Shown here piece after piece: positions 1 to 10,851 of a stretch of 64,000 nt of DNA. Made by a program: the position numbers and the translations under genes. The stretch is from positions 522,481,803 through 522,545,802 of the forward strand of contig OY856409.1 of the NCBI GenBank assembly GCA_963693085.1, written 5' to 3'. The notes below the pieces were generated by a model, which searched no databases, was not told where the DNA came from, and saw only the letters and a program-made list of their open reading frames with translations. Each line of letters starts with the position of its first letter. Positions within the stretch are counted from its first letter, which is position 1. This DNA comes from Alisma plantago-aquatica. Taxonomy: Eukaryota > Streptophyta > Magnoliopsida > Alismatales > Alismataceae.

Positions 1-714
1 AATGCAAGTGTAGGTACAGATGTCAGGATTTGGTTCAACTTCTGAAATCTATCTTCACACTCAGGATTCCAAACAAATTTGACTTCTTTTCTCATCAATT
101 TTGCCATAGGAAGGGCTAGCTCTGAGAAATTCTTGATAAATTTCTGATATAACCCGCTAGACTGAGGAAACTACAGATTTCAGATGGGTTCTTCAGAGCC
201 TTCCACTTAGTTACAACCTCCACTTTTACAGGGTCAACAACAATGTGTCCAGAAGAGATTACATGACCCAAGAACATTACTTCTTTAATTCAGAACTCAC
301 ACTTTGAGAATTTTTCATGCAGTTGATTCTCTCATAGTGTTTTGAGTGCCAGTCTCATATGTTCATGTTGTTGTTCTTCTGACTCAGAATATATTAAGAC
401 ATCATCAATGAATACCATGACAAATTGATCAAGATATGGATGGAATAATCGATTCATCAGGTCCATAAAGGCAGTAGGGGCATTGGTCAGACCAGAAGCC
501 ATGACCAAGAATTCATAATGCCCATATCTGGTTCTGAAGGCTGTCTTTGATATATCTTCATCCTTCACTCACATATGAAAATAACCACTTCGCAAGTCCA
601 TCTTTGAAAAGACAGTGGCAGACTTGAGCTGGTCAAGGATATCATCGATGTGTGGTAGTAGATAACAATTCTTCACTGTGACTTGGTTGAGAATGTGGTA
701 GTCCATACACATCC
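1..714 (-). pseudogene. Reverse transcriptase core and start of RNase H, element F
   Basis: The palm region of a Ty3/gypsy reverse transcriptase, the enzyme that copies element RNA to DNA. Downstream of the solo-LTR break (read right to left) come [16 protein letters not shown] (first catalytic Asp), then the FIDDVLIYS box at about 390-420, the YxDD equivalent and apparently intact. A TGA stop follows FHM just before VKDED, where chromoviruses usually have an arginine codon, so CGA to TGA is likely. Further stops and a frame change occur below position 330, where the RT connection and RNase H begin. The upstream half lies at 4008-4265. Non-functional. Confidence 0.85.
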
Positions 715-1676
715 TGTTACAACCCCAATTTTTGGGTTCATCTGGTGAGAAATGTAATTTCTCATATTAAAGATAATTGAACAAAGAATGGTATAATTTG
801 TTTTGAATACATGGATTTTGTTTACAATAGCCTTGATGTTTGTATTGTGGGCTTTATTGGCTATTGGGCCCAAATAACAAAGAAAATTCAATTAGTAATT
901 GAATAATTGAATATTTGAAAAAAAGGGAAATATGGAAACCTTTAGAGGGCACATCCAAAGAGGATTTCGTGCCTCTTGGGTTCCTTGGGTTCCAAGGAGT
1001 CCAAAGTTGCAAAGAAAAACACTAAGAAAAAGAAAAGATTAATTAAGTATTTCTTTATTAAGAAAGAAATTGGAAAACAATGGTAAAAGGTGGAAAACAA
1101 GTGAAAAGAGGTATAATTGAGTTATCCTTAGTGGAGTTTCGTATTCCAAGGATTACTAATGGTAAAAGGAATACTAATGAGGAAAATAAAAGAGAAATAA
1201 AGAGAAATCCTCAAAAAGAAATATTTTAATAAGAAATACACATGATAATGAAGAATAATGCATTTAGATGCATCTAGAAGGGTAATGAGTATCCAATAAA
1301 AAGGATTTCGAATTAATGGAGTGTCTTGGGATCCAAGGAGTCCCAATAAAGAGGAAAGAAAGAGAAAATACCAAAATTGTAAAATAAAAGGATAATGTGA
1401 TACATTATTAATGAATTTTGTGTTGTTTTTCAAAAGGTGGTATTTTATATTAAAAGAAAACATGATTTCGTGACAAATAACTAAAAGGAAAGATTAAAAA
1501 GGATAAGGGAGAGGAATTTCGAATTCCTAAATATCTATGCAACAAGGAATATCAAGGAAGTAGGAGGTAATGAAGAGAGAGAGAGATGGTTGCTTCACAA
1601 CCAAGGAAAGTGTGTTTCCTTTTGAGTTTGGGACTTGAGTCCTCATGAGGCACGCCTTAGGGCTTCATACTCCACC

Positions 1677-1687
1677 CTATAAAAGGG
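1677..1687 (+). promoter_or_regulatory. TATA box of solo LTR S
   Basis: CTATAAAAGGG, followed about 45 bp later by a CT-rich stretch (TTCTCTCTCTC) typical of plant LTR transcription starts. It divides U3 (715 to about 1710) from a long R/U5. Confidence 0.7.
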
Positions 1688-3363
1688 GTAGACCCCTGAT
1701 CGGGCTCTAGAGAATCCCAAGGATTCTTCTCTCTCTCCCATCATCTTCCTTAAGTGTAAACCCTAGCAAGGGTGTAGACCTATCCTTGGAGCAACGACGG
1801 TTGGTTTGGTGATCCTGTTGGAGGCTATAAGGTCCCACGACCACCTGGGAAGGATCGGGCATCACCACCTCGCCGCTATCTTTGTGCAAACACTGCAGGA
1901 GGACTGCAGTGCGACCGCGGGTTGCAGGACCTGTACTCCTGCACCCGGCCCTCTGGGCCACTGGTCGGAGCTTGGGCAGGTGCGGAGGTGGACGTCGGAG
2001 GTAGGGTGACCGTCGCCGATGGCCCTCGAGGTCCAGGGAGGAAGATGAAGCCGCGCCATGGGCGGCTAGGGCAGCCGCAGGTCGAGTTGCGTAAGGTTGA
2101 AGAGGGAGATGGCATTGGACAGAAATGCCCCTCCACGGGCTGAAGCGCTGCCCACTTACGCGGGGGCAATTTCGACAATCAACTATGTTCCCAAAAACGC
2201 AAGGCACGTTGCATGGAAAGGGGACACATGGCGCCCTCTGATTGGCCAGAGTAAGTGGAATTTGCTAAATTCATAGTAAATAATTGGTAGGTCGAATAAG
2301 GACATATTATACATGAAAGTTGATCAGAAAAATGTGAAGAATCCAATACAAATATAATTGAAGCCTGATTCCTTTTGCAATTCGAAAAGTAATGGAAGAT
2401 ATCAACTTTAATGTATTAATGTTTAAAGAACCCTATTTTGATATGATTAATGTGATTAGTAGGGTTTAATAGATAATTAAAGTTGATATTAGTCTGTTAA
2501 TGATAAAAAGGGACATTAGGAATAAAAAGAATGAACTTTGCATGTAATTCACTTAATTTAGAGTTTAGGTACATATATAGGCTTTAATGGGCCTTGAAAC
2601 CCTAATGTTGGTAATTAATGGCTTTAATTATTCGATTTCATGTATCAAACTGAGTTTTCATGGTTATAAGCTATTTCGAACAGTAAAGTTCCTAATTGTG
2701 GATAAATACCCTAAATGTAGTAATTAGGGTTTTCTGATGAATAAAAGATAGAATTAATGGTAAATCGAGTTCATATGTGTTTTGGACCATAATGAACTAT
2801 AAATTGATGATAAATGCATATAATGATCTTATCATGGATTAAAGGGATAAAAATAGTAGCTTTAATGTAAAAGAGGCTTAATGAGCTTAATTAATGGTTA
2901 ATTATGCCTTTAATCCAGAATTACGGATTAGATGTGGAAATAATTAGGTTAGTGATCAATTGCATTAAATTAGGGTTTAAAATAGTAAAAGATGAAGGGA
3001 AACCCTAATTGCAATAGAAACCCTAAAAGTGAATTAGAAACCCTAGGAAGCTAGCTAGGATCTTGATGACATGAATAATAAAAAGGGAATTACGTGGTTA
3101 TTTCATGATCTTGTTGAAAATGCTTGCTTGCTTGGATTCTTATTTGCATGGATATTTCTGTTCAAATCGTCAGATCAGGTATGTGGTTAATTATGAATAA
3201 CTGCCTTAGTTTCTCGAGGATTTTCCGGATGATTAATCGCATTGAATGCAAATTATATGTTTGGATGTTCATACTTGCAAATCATAAAGTCACTATGATT
3301 ATCACATTAAAAATAGAAGTATGTATTCTCGCACCTACATGCCACCCTGATGGATGATGCCAA

Positions 3364-3516
3364 AGGTCAGGCCCAGATGGGTAGACCAATGGACACCTTG
3401 AGTGGTGACCCCAGGCACCAAGCTTGGGAATGAGAAGGTGGCCTATGATATTGCATGACTATTGGGCACCATGGGTGGTGACCCCCATGTACCAAGCTCG
3501 GGATTGAGAAGGTGGC
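3364..3516 (+). repeat. Two-copy hairpin repeat in the U5 of solo LTR S
   Basis: Two related units of about 90-95 bp share GGTGACCCC, ACCAAGCT and GAGAAGGTGGCC. Each carries a short inverted repeat, for example CACC with GGTG six bases apart, and GGGCACC against GGTGACCC. It ends about 490 bp before the LTR end, the same relative place as the hairpin arrays of LTRs A, B, E and F, but the pairing is less regular. Confidence 0.5.
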
Positions 3517-4007
3517 CTTAAGTCATTGGCAAAGGAAACCCTAAGGTGGGTATACCAGGGTTAGGGCAAAAGCGGTGAAGAATGTCATACTGAAGAGTGT
3601 AAATTGGCTTGTTAATTAATTTGATTGTGATTAATAAATTGTTAGCCATATTTGCAAGATTTTGGTTGTTCCCACATACCAGTATATTTCGATATACTGA
3701 CCGACGTTTTGTTTGTCGGCGTTTTAGGAACAACAATTGAAAGAACAAACAGTAAAGTGACACATTGTGGAAATAAGAACTAAAGTGCAAGGAGGATTAG
3801 ATACAATAATTCAAGCTCTGGATAGATAGATTTCCAAAGTTTTCAAAGGTAAGTAAAGTTTTAATTTTATACCAAATTCCAGTTAGTTAGTAGAATTTCA
3901 TAATTATTATTGATTATTTTTCGAACCTTTGATCCTGTTAATTGGATAATGGCACCGACCTTTCGGTCTCCCTTAATTGGGGGTTACCGGGAGGTGGGGT
4001 CGTTACA

Positions 4008-4265
4008 CATCTGCATTGAACCATCTTTCTTCTTTACGAACAGGATAGGGGCTCCCCCAGGTGAGATGCTTGGGTGAATAAAACCCATGTGGAGAAGTTC
4101 TTGAAGCTGCTTCTTCAACTCAACAAGCTCAGCTGGTGCTAAGCGATAAGGTGGCTTCAAAATTAGTGAAGTTCCAGGTGCAAGCTCGATGGAGAATTCC
4201 ACGTCACGAGTTGGAGGAAACCTAGGTAACTCTTTAGGGAATACATCAGGGAAATCCTTCACCAC
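4008..4265 (-). pseudogene. N-terminal part of RT, element F
   Basis: Linker from protease to RT and the first RT block of a Ty3/gypsy Pol. Readable landmarks in order are FPDVFPKELP, VEFSIELAPGT, PPYRLAPAEL, GFIHPSISPGGAP and FVKKKDGSMQM. The frame runs into solo LTR S at 4007 and resumes at 714. This half has no stop. The upstream boundary with the protease is degenerate. Confidence 0.88.
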
Positions 4266-4331
4266 TTCTATATGGTCAAGGGCAGGAGGGGTGGCATCGA
4301 GAACTATTGTTGCTACATATGCCCTACACCC

Positions 4332-4733
4332 TTATGAGATGATATTTTCAGATTTGATGACAGAGATGATAAATTTCCATTCTTCTCGCTTTCTACCCTT
4401 GATACACATCCTTCCTTCTTTAGGATGTAACAAGCTAGCCTTCGACTCTTCACAGAATAGGATTGCCTTATATCTCTTCAACCAATTCATACCCAGGATA
4501 ATATCAAAGGATGTCATGTCAAGCAAGATAAAGTCTGAAGGAAACATCTTCCCCAAGATGAAAAGGTCCATGGTCGGAAGTCTGAGATAAGATGAGCATA
4601 TTCTACTACTAGGGGTTTTGACATCTAACACATGGTCCATAAATTTAGATTCCAATTCAAGCATAGAGGCAAATTGTAAAGATATGAAGGTATGTGATGA
4701 TCTAGAATAAAAAAGTGCTTTAATCGGATGCAT
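4332..4733 (-). pseudogene. Retroviral-type aspartic protease, element F (active site lost)
   Basis: About 133 codons matching the gypsy protease that cuts the Gag-Pol polyprotein. The active-site box, usually LFDSGASHTFIS in this family, reads LFYSRSSHTFIS, so the catalytic Asp and the following Gly are replaced. The downstream FDIILGMNWL block, which closes the fold, is kept. It lies between gag (4823-5728) and RT (4265 down), the normal order. Inactive by inspection of the catalytic box. Confidence 0.85.
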
Positions 4734-4822
4734 GTTAAGGTGTAAAGTACCTTCGATGACCTCATTGCCTTCACCAGCTTCTTCAACATCTATAGCAAAA
4801 ACCCTTATGTTCTGCTTTTCTA

Positions 4823-5728
4823 TCAGAGGTCGGCGCCCCTGCTAGTTGTTATTGTTGTTGTGGTGGTGGTGGTTTTTGTTGTTGTTGTTGTTGTTCCGCA
4901 GAGGCGAATTTTGACGCTGAGGTGGCTGCTGCGTAGGGGCTTGTCTTCGCTGGAATCTAGGACAATTTGGTCGAATATGACCAAGCTGGCCACACTCATG
5001 GTAGACTGGTGTGGGACGATCCTCCCTCTGAGGTGGTGCATTGCCCATAGGGCACTTTCCAGGTGGGTGAGAATGGGAGCAATGGTTGCATCGGTCTCTC
5101 CTTTGATATCCACCTGAATTCTTCCTCTTGTTGCTACCAGATCTAGAAGCTTGGAAGCCAGGGTATGACTCTATAGCCAGGGCCTTGTCCACCATTTGTT
5201 GGAAGGTAAGTGGCAATTGTGGGACAAGATTGTGGCCCACATTGTAGTTGAGTCCCTCCAAGAACAAGGTCAATCTACGCTGAGTCCCTAGATAATTGAT
5301 GTAGCACTCCAGAAGTAGGAAATGCTGAATATACTCAGAGACACTCAGGTTCCCCTGACTAAGACTGTAGAATTCAAACTTCTTCTTCTTCTTCTTCTTC
5401 TTCAGGTAAGCTGGGTAGGCATTTCTATAAATAGCTTAAAAAAGTCTTCCTAGGTCATCTCAACTATGTTTCTGGTGCGGGAGATGCCATTCCTCCAAAT
5501 GCGGGCTGGGCCATCCAGGAAATAGGTCGCAAAGCAGACCTTTTGGTGAGGAGGGCACATCATGCCATCAAAGGTGCACTCTAGGGATAGCACCCAGTAA
5601 TCATCTTTGTCTACCATGTTAGCGTCATTTTCCCCTTTGAAAGACGGTGGTTGCATCTTTATGAAGTCCGTCAGTGTGAAATCCTTTGGCTTACTAGCTG
5701 AAGCCGCAACAACAAAAATTTGAACCAC
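4823..5728 (-). pseudogene. Gag (capsid and nucleocapsid), element F
   Basis: Two in-phase pieces. The first (5728-5450) has the Ty3/gypsy gag core, with PPSFKGENDAN, ATYFLDGPARIWR and conserved Trp residues. A broken stretch follows around a CTT repeat (5381-5402). The second (5273-4842) has the end of capsid (MTLFLEGLNYNV, ALAIES) and the RNA-binding nucleocapsid. There, a CNHC...H...C knuckle is followed by HECGQLGHIRPNC, whose first Cys is lost (VYHEC instead of the family's VCYEC). The C-terminus is a low-complexity Asn/His tract from GTT/GTG repeats. Frameshifts and stops make it a pseudogene. Confidence 0.82.
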
Positions 5729-6106
5729 CAGAGTAGTCTAGAGAAGTTGACAGAGCATGGTCAACTCCTGCCCAGGTATCATTGTTGGTGGAGGCAGAGT
5801 GATAGGAGTCTCAGGAGGGTTGGAGCTTTCAGAGTAGTCCCCAAAAAAATTTTCCTCTCCTGAAAGGCAAGGTCATAGTGTAATATTTCTAGGAGTTTTT
5901 ATATAGAAAAAGATGAGGCTATTATTGCATATAGACATGCTATTTTGGGCATTCTGTATCAGATAAGGCCAGGCTGGGTCATATGAGCTCGGGAGTCCCT
6001 GTAAACCAAGCTAGTGGCACGGAGGAAAATAGTTCCAGCCCCCAAGCTCTGACCCTTTCTAGACACCATCACTTTCAATGTTGTGCCCTAGTAACTACCC
6101 TACAAA

Positions 6107-6118
6107 CTCTGATACCAT
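6107..6118 (-). other. Primer binding site (tRNA-iMet), element F
   Basis: Minus strand reads TGGTATCAGAGT, matching the plant initiator-Met tRNA 3' end except for the last base. It sits two bases inside the 5' LTR end at 6121 and fixes element orientation. Confidence 0.85.
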
Positions 6119-6633
6119 GCTGTAAAGAGGTGAGATCACCTCCTTACTAAAATCTAAGGGAAATGTAATTGTCTATGCTATTACATAGCTTTATTTTTTA
6201 AAGATAAACTAAATACTATAGGATCTAGCAATAGTAACCTAGTCATCTTCGGGTAGTCTCACATTTGATCAGCTACACCGTGATCTGGTCCTAGTCCTCT
6301 TCCTGGCTTTGGGTGGTTGGGGTCACTCAGCAAAAGGAGATAAAATGTATGTGTCAATTATAGGTGAAGGACAATTCAATAGTTTAAGTATGACAAAATA
6401 AAGGTTCACTAACTATGAAATGTCAAGAGTATGAGGCAAGTATATCAAATAAGAATTTATGCCAAGTTTGAATGATAATAAATTTCATGCATGTTTAGTT
6501 TTGACTAAATTATACTAATATAGGGATGAGGCACCTACCAGACCTCAACCTCTAGGTGAGGGAGGTAACACATTCCCAAGCACCCTAACATTTTTATAAT
6601 TGGGGAGAGTGGTCACATTTCCCTGGGCTCATT

Positions 6634-6666
6634 CCCATAACTATGGGTGGTTTGTACTCATGTACA
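6634..6666 (-). repeat. Short hairpin pair in the U5 of LTR F
   Basis: CCCATA / AC / TATGGG (6634-6647) is followed by TGTAC / TCAT / GTACA (6653-6666), both perfectly paired. They lie about 520 bp before the primer site, in the transcribed part of the LTR. Confidence 0.55.
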
Positions 6667-7820
6667 CTACATCAGTTAATTAGACATTTTCATCATCATG
6701 CTAAAGTACTTCAATGGCAGATATAAGAAATATAACAACATTTGTAGGTGGGATCCAAGACCCTTGAAACATTTATAGTGGAATAGCAAGAATATATAAA
6801 ATAGGCTCATGCCTCATTAGGAATTTAGGCTTGTATAAATAATGCCCAACTTTAGGGTTAGAATGCACATACCTCACTTGAGTTATCCTACATTTGTCTT
6901 TTCCTCAATTATTGATGTCTAATATCTTTATACCCTAAATACAGATCTTTAATCACAAGAATTAGGTTTTGAGGTAATATAAGGGTTGAAACCCTAATTT
7001 TATACCTTCTAGACAACACTTTGATTTTGGGTTTGAAAACTATCTCAAATGATTGAGTATATTATTCTAGTTAGAAAAACATATCCATTTAGTTAATTTG
7101 AGGTTGAAATGAATTATTTATGCATTTTAGGGCTTTTCATTAGTTATTTTGGTTCATAGAAAAATCTTATCAAAAAACTTGTAAATCAAACTCGGAAATC
7201 ATTTTTATTAGATAGGATTTATTTTTCTAAATCCATAGCCTATTTGTTTATATTTTTCTGATAATTGAGTAATTAGTTATGAATTTTCAAAAAATTAACA
7301 AATAGGAAAATGCCACGTGGCTCAAAGGTTTATAAAATAGCTGAACCGAAGGTCGGGCCTACGCTGACCTAGGCCAATCACGCATGTCCAGGTCATGGGT
7401 CCACGCTCGCGGTCTCGGTCAAAAGTGAGGGCTAAAAATAGGTGAAAAGTAATGTTATGCCCCTGGGGCAAAAAGCAAGTGAAGAAGGAAACGACGGGTG
7501 GTTTTAGGACATTTCACCCTGGGGATTCATCCCCTCTCATGAGCCATCCATGCCACCAAGCTATACCTAAGTAGTAAGATCGAAAATTGGGTGAAAACAC
7601 AAAATAAAATGAAAGCTCGAAGTTATAATCTAGAAATGAAGGCAAGGTGGTATCAGACTGGTCTGGGCTCGCAATTTCCTTACTGGTCTCACCTACAACC
7701 CGAGGGAGCTGTTGCTAGGTCAGGGGAAAACTTGAGTAGCACGTGGAGGTGGGAAGGATCCTCGGTTGAATTGGGATTGGAGGACGATTGCTGGTGCTTT
7801 GGCGGAGATCAGGGTGTAAG

Positions 7821-7828
7821 TATTTATA
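7821..7828 (-). promoter_or_regulatory. TATA box of LTR F
   Basis: Minus strand TATAAATA inside CCTATAAATACTT. It would start transcription towards gag, leaving about 1.7 kb of R/U5 leader. Confidence 0.65.
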
Positions 7829-8138
7829 GGTGGGATGGTGTCGTTTGGTCTAGGCTAGTTGGAGGTGAGAGGGCTCAAGACTGCCGAGGTGGCATTTTGT
7901 TGTTTGGGGGAGATAGCTGGTGAGTGAGGGCTTGAATCAAATGGAAAAGAATAGCGATCATGATGGTGAATGAATCAATTTGTTTGGTTGATTGAGGAGT
8001 GATACCGGGTTGAGGGAAGGTCGTGGTTGCTGTGAGTCCGTTACAGCTCGCCGTCGAAGGTAGATGATGACTCGACCATCGTCAGATCAAAGATCAATGG
8101 TTCACAGACCTCACGCATAAGTCTATAGTGTGTGACAT

Positions 8139-8828
8139 TTATCAAAACCAAAACTTAGGTATAAATGCGTCAATTAATGAAACCGAGTTAATTCTAATAA
8201 AACTTTAGTTAAATTTTGTAAAAACAAATTGAGCGGTCAAACAATGGTCAAATGATCCCAAATTTGAACCATGAATTAAAAATTAAGTCTAGAATATTCC
8301 TATGGCCTTAAATCTCGTTTTTATTCACCTTTTGGCCATTAATCACCATATTGGTATTTAATGTATTACTTAATGTATAAGAATTTAAGTTTATTTGAAA
8401 TAGATTTTCTATAATCATTTTTGGATGAAAATGTGAGGTAATTCTCCCTCATTCATTCAAAGGCCATAAATGGAGTTATTACCCTCATTTTCAAGATTTA
8501 TTTGCCTTTTATGAGGAGAGAGGTAAAGAGGAGTGATGATGATATACTTATTTAACAGTTGTATTTACATTAAGTTATATTTCTAATTTTATTTCAACAA
8601 CCATTCCGTTTTTATGGGCATCTAGCAACTTAACTCTCAAAAATATATTAATTGAGGTAATTGTGCACTAACTCCTTAAGTTTGCATGCATATTTATTCC
8701 AAGTCCCTCAACTTCCACAAAATTAACAATAAGGACAACCAGAGAAGAAAAGTAAGATATCTTTATGAATAGGGTGAAATTTCAAATACAATGGAATTCA
8801 ATTCGTTACATATACCCATTATTGTGAA
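8139..8828. other. Unassigned AT-rich spacer
   Basis: No open frame longer than chance and no recognisable protein. It could be the outer U3 of LTR F (if that LTR ends near 8808) or flanking sequence of the Athila-type fragment that follows. I cannot decide. Confidence 0.4.
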
Positions 8829-9252
8829 GAGGTATAAGAGGACAATGCCATCGTCGATCCGCTCATGCGAGCCTTGAACAATCCAGATCCTAGTCTAGAA
8901 GACCATGATGTGGTGGAGATTCTAGATTATTTGAACCAACCGGAAGAGGAGTTTAGTGACGAAGAAGATGTAACCTTCGATATAGTAATGTTTGTGTCAC
9001 TAGAACAAACCCCTGAAGAGAAAGAAGCACCAAAACCAAAGCCAGTATTAAAGCCTCTACCTAAAGGCTTGAAGTATGAATTCCTAGATGATGAAGAAAG
9101 GAATCCATTAATTATTAACTCAGGCTTGATAGATGAACAAATGGAAAAGTTGTTAAAGGAACTCAAACTTCAGAGGAAATCTAATAGGGTTCTCTATGGA
9201 AGATATTAAGGATTGAGCCCAGCCTTATGCCTACACCGCATAAATCTAGAAC
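8829..9252 (+). pseudogene. Athila-type Ty3/gypsy pol fragment (protease-RT linker)
   Basis: The frame from 8865 carries NPDPSLEDHDVVEILDYLNQ, then an acidic stretch, then KPKPVLKPLPKGLKYEFLDD and NPLIINSGL, the linker before RT in plant Athila/Tat elements. After YGRY a one-base slip and TAA interrupt the frame. The expected continuation (D-I-K-G-like, then SPALCLHRINLE) is still readable to about 9252, where homology stops and Sirevirus sequence starts. No RT core follows. The junction is an abrupt chimera with no visible LTR or duplication. Confidence 0.75.
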
Positions 9253-9616
9253 ATACTGCCAAGACCTCCTTTTTCATTGAAGAGTCCTCTAACACTAAGA
9301 ACCCTATGATTTGTTGTCATTGCAAGTGTGATGATCATTACTCTACTTATTGTCCTTACAAGCCTAAGGGGACCAACCCAAAGATGAAATGGGTCCCCAA
9401 GCTAACTTTGGATCCCAAAGTTTGAGTTGGGAACCAACACTCTCCTTTCTTGCATGAAAAAGGTAGATGGATTGTTGATAGTGGTTGCACTAAGCATATG
9501 ACATGTGATATAAGCCATTTCAACAATTTCACCAAAAAGAAAGGAGGTTCAGTTACCTTTAGAGACAAGAAGAAAGGTAAGGTCAAAGGTGAGAGTGATG
9601 TAGGTGAATCCTTGTG
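9253..9616 (+). pseudogene. Sirevirus-type Gag nucleocapsid and protease fragment
   Basis: Starts mid-gag. A zinc knuckle, C-x2-C-x4-H-x4-C (CCHCKCDDHYSTYC), is at about 9310-9352, followed by KMKWVPKLT. After a TGA at 9423-9425 comes the Ty1/copia protease with an intact DSG box (RWIVDSGC at about 9468-9490) and the HMTxxxSHF motif. The frame is lost again near 9615. It is collinear with the same region of element G (about 61391-61150, minus), so the two belong to the same or a sister family. Confidence 0.85.
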
Positions 9617-10851
9617 ATCAAGAATGTTCTTTTTGTGGATGGCCTACATCACAATGTAATTCGTGTAAGTCAATTATATGGTAATGGTTACCTTGTTCTA
9701 TTTACTTCTTTTGAATGCTTGATTCTAGATTGCCACACCTATCAAGTCATATATAAGGGAACTAGAAGTGGTAATCTTTATGTAATTGTGCTTAACTCTA
9801 TTAAGCATGTTGTTGATAGATGCCTCTTAGTTAATTCCAATGATATTTCTCTTTTTCATCGTTGGCTTGGTCATGTAAATATGCATCAGTTGAAGAAGTT
9901 GAGCAAAAAGGACTTGGTCAAGGGACCTTCCAAATTGGACTTTGAAAAGGATGAGGAATGCCAACCTTTTACCCAAGGAAATCAAACCAAGTCCTCCTTC
10001 AAATCCAAAGGAGTCCTTAGTACCAAGAGAGTTCTTGAACTTCTTCACATTGATCTATATGGAATAATGAGAACTCAATCGCTTTGTGGTTCCAAGTATT
10101 GCCTTGTTATTGTCGATGATTTTTCTAGATATACTTGGACCTTCTTTCTCATTTCCAAGAGTGATACACTTGATGTTTTCTTGAGTTTTTGTAAATGAGA
10201 TTAAAATGAAGCTTCTTGTAGATCATTTCCATCCATAGTGACCATGGGGGAGAAATTGAAAATGATATTTTTGAACATTTCTGTCAAGAATCTGGCTATG
10301 CACATTACTTCTCTTCATCTCGAACACCTCAACAAAATGGGGTTGTAGAGAGGAAGAATAGGTCACTACAGGAGACAGCTAGGACCATGCTTTTAGAGTA
10401 TGACACTCCAAAGAAGTTTTGGGTCGAAGTCGTAAGTGCCTCATGTTTTGTGCAAAATTGGGATTTTACACATCCTTCTTTAAAGAAAACCCCCCATCAT
10501 CTATGGCATGGTAGGAAGCCCTCTATTGAGTATTTCCATGTTTTTGGATGTCCTTGTTTTGTTTGGAATATGTAAGATTCTCTCGACAAGTTTGATCCAA
10601 AATCTTACAAGTCTTTCTTTCTTGGCTATAACACTACTAGCAAGGCTTATAGAGTGTTTAATGTTGATCTTGCTAAAGTAGAAGAATCTATAAATGTTAA
10701 GTTTATTGAGACTAACCCCTGTATTCCCAAAGATATTGTTCCAAATGATGATGGTGCAAGTGAAGTAATTCCTATTCTTAAAGAATTCAACATCACCCAA
10801 AAGGGAAAAGAGGTGGTAACTCAAGAAGAAGAGAAAGATGAAGAGAAGAAG
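9614..10851 (+). pseudogene. Sirevirus-type integrase fragment
   Basis: Ty1/copia GAG-pre-integrase and integrase core. Seen in order: NVLFVDGLHHN, HRWLGHVNMH (zinc-binding His pair), then ECQPFTQGN, where the second zinc Cys of the usual CxxC is Phe. Next are LLHIDLYG (first catalytic Asp), VIVDDFSRYTW, a TGA at 10197-10199, QQNGVVERKN (catalytic Glu region) and the C-terminal SYKSFFLGY block, ending in a Glu-rich stretch. It stops at 10851, where LTR D begins, before any RT. TGA/TAA stops at about 10198 and 10573 confirm decay. Confidence 0.87.

Larger units (their letters stand above)
715..4007 (+). mobile_element. Solo LTR S (3.3 kb) inside the RT of element F
   Basis: Begins TGTTACAACCCC and ends GGGGTCGTTACA, near-perfect inverted TG...CA termini. 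Flanking 5-mers CATCC (710-714) and CATCT (4008-4012) are a target-site duplication with one mismatch. Removing the insert rejoins the RT reading frame of F. No primer site, PPT or second LTR is present, so it is a solo LTR. A TATA box at 1678, a pyrimidine-rich initiator region, a GC-rich leader (about 1800-2210) and a 3' end resembling LTR B set the plus orientation. The final 250 bp and a patch near 2240-2420 match LTR B2, making S a distant relative of B. Confidence 0.88.
1..8138 (-). mobile_element. Ty3/gypsy chromovirus F (Tekay-like), cut by the window start
   Basis: Minus-strand LTR retrotransposon read from its 5' LTR (about 8138 down to 6121) through the tRNA-iMet primer site, gag, protease and reverse transcriptase, leaving the window inside the RT/RNase H region. 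RT wording such as PDVFPKELP, APAELVELKKQL and SPGGAPILFVKKKDGS is typical of plant Tekay/Del chromoviruses. The coding region has in-frame stops and lost active-site residues, and a 3.3-kb solo LTR sits in the RT, so this copy is dead. Its outer 5' boundary is not certain because the 3' LTR lies outside the window. Confidence 0.85.
6121..8138 (-). repeat. 5' LTR of element F
   Basis: The inner end is exact: plus-strand TGTAAAGAGG, i.e. minus ...CTCTTTACA, adjoins the primer site. A TATA box at 7821-7828 (minus) and a GC-richer leader downstream of it show promoter polarity. The outer end is inferred from AGTGTGTGACA at 8138 (minus TGTCACACACT), a common gypsy LTR start. TTCGTTACA near 8808 is an alternative end, so the length could be 2.0 or 2.7 kb. 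Confidence 0.6.

Noticed and set aside
1707..2207. Open frames on both strands in a GC-rich block
   Set aside because: They lie in the leader of solo LTR S, overlap each other on both strands and show no known domain; high GC makes stops rare.
7591..7923. 110-codon plus-strand frame, Trp/Gly-rich
   Set aside because: Antisense across the TATA box and leader of LTR F; no domain.
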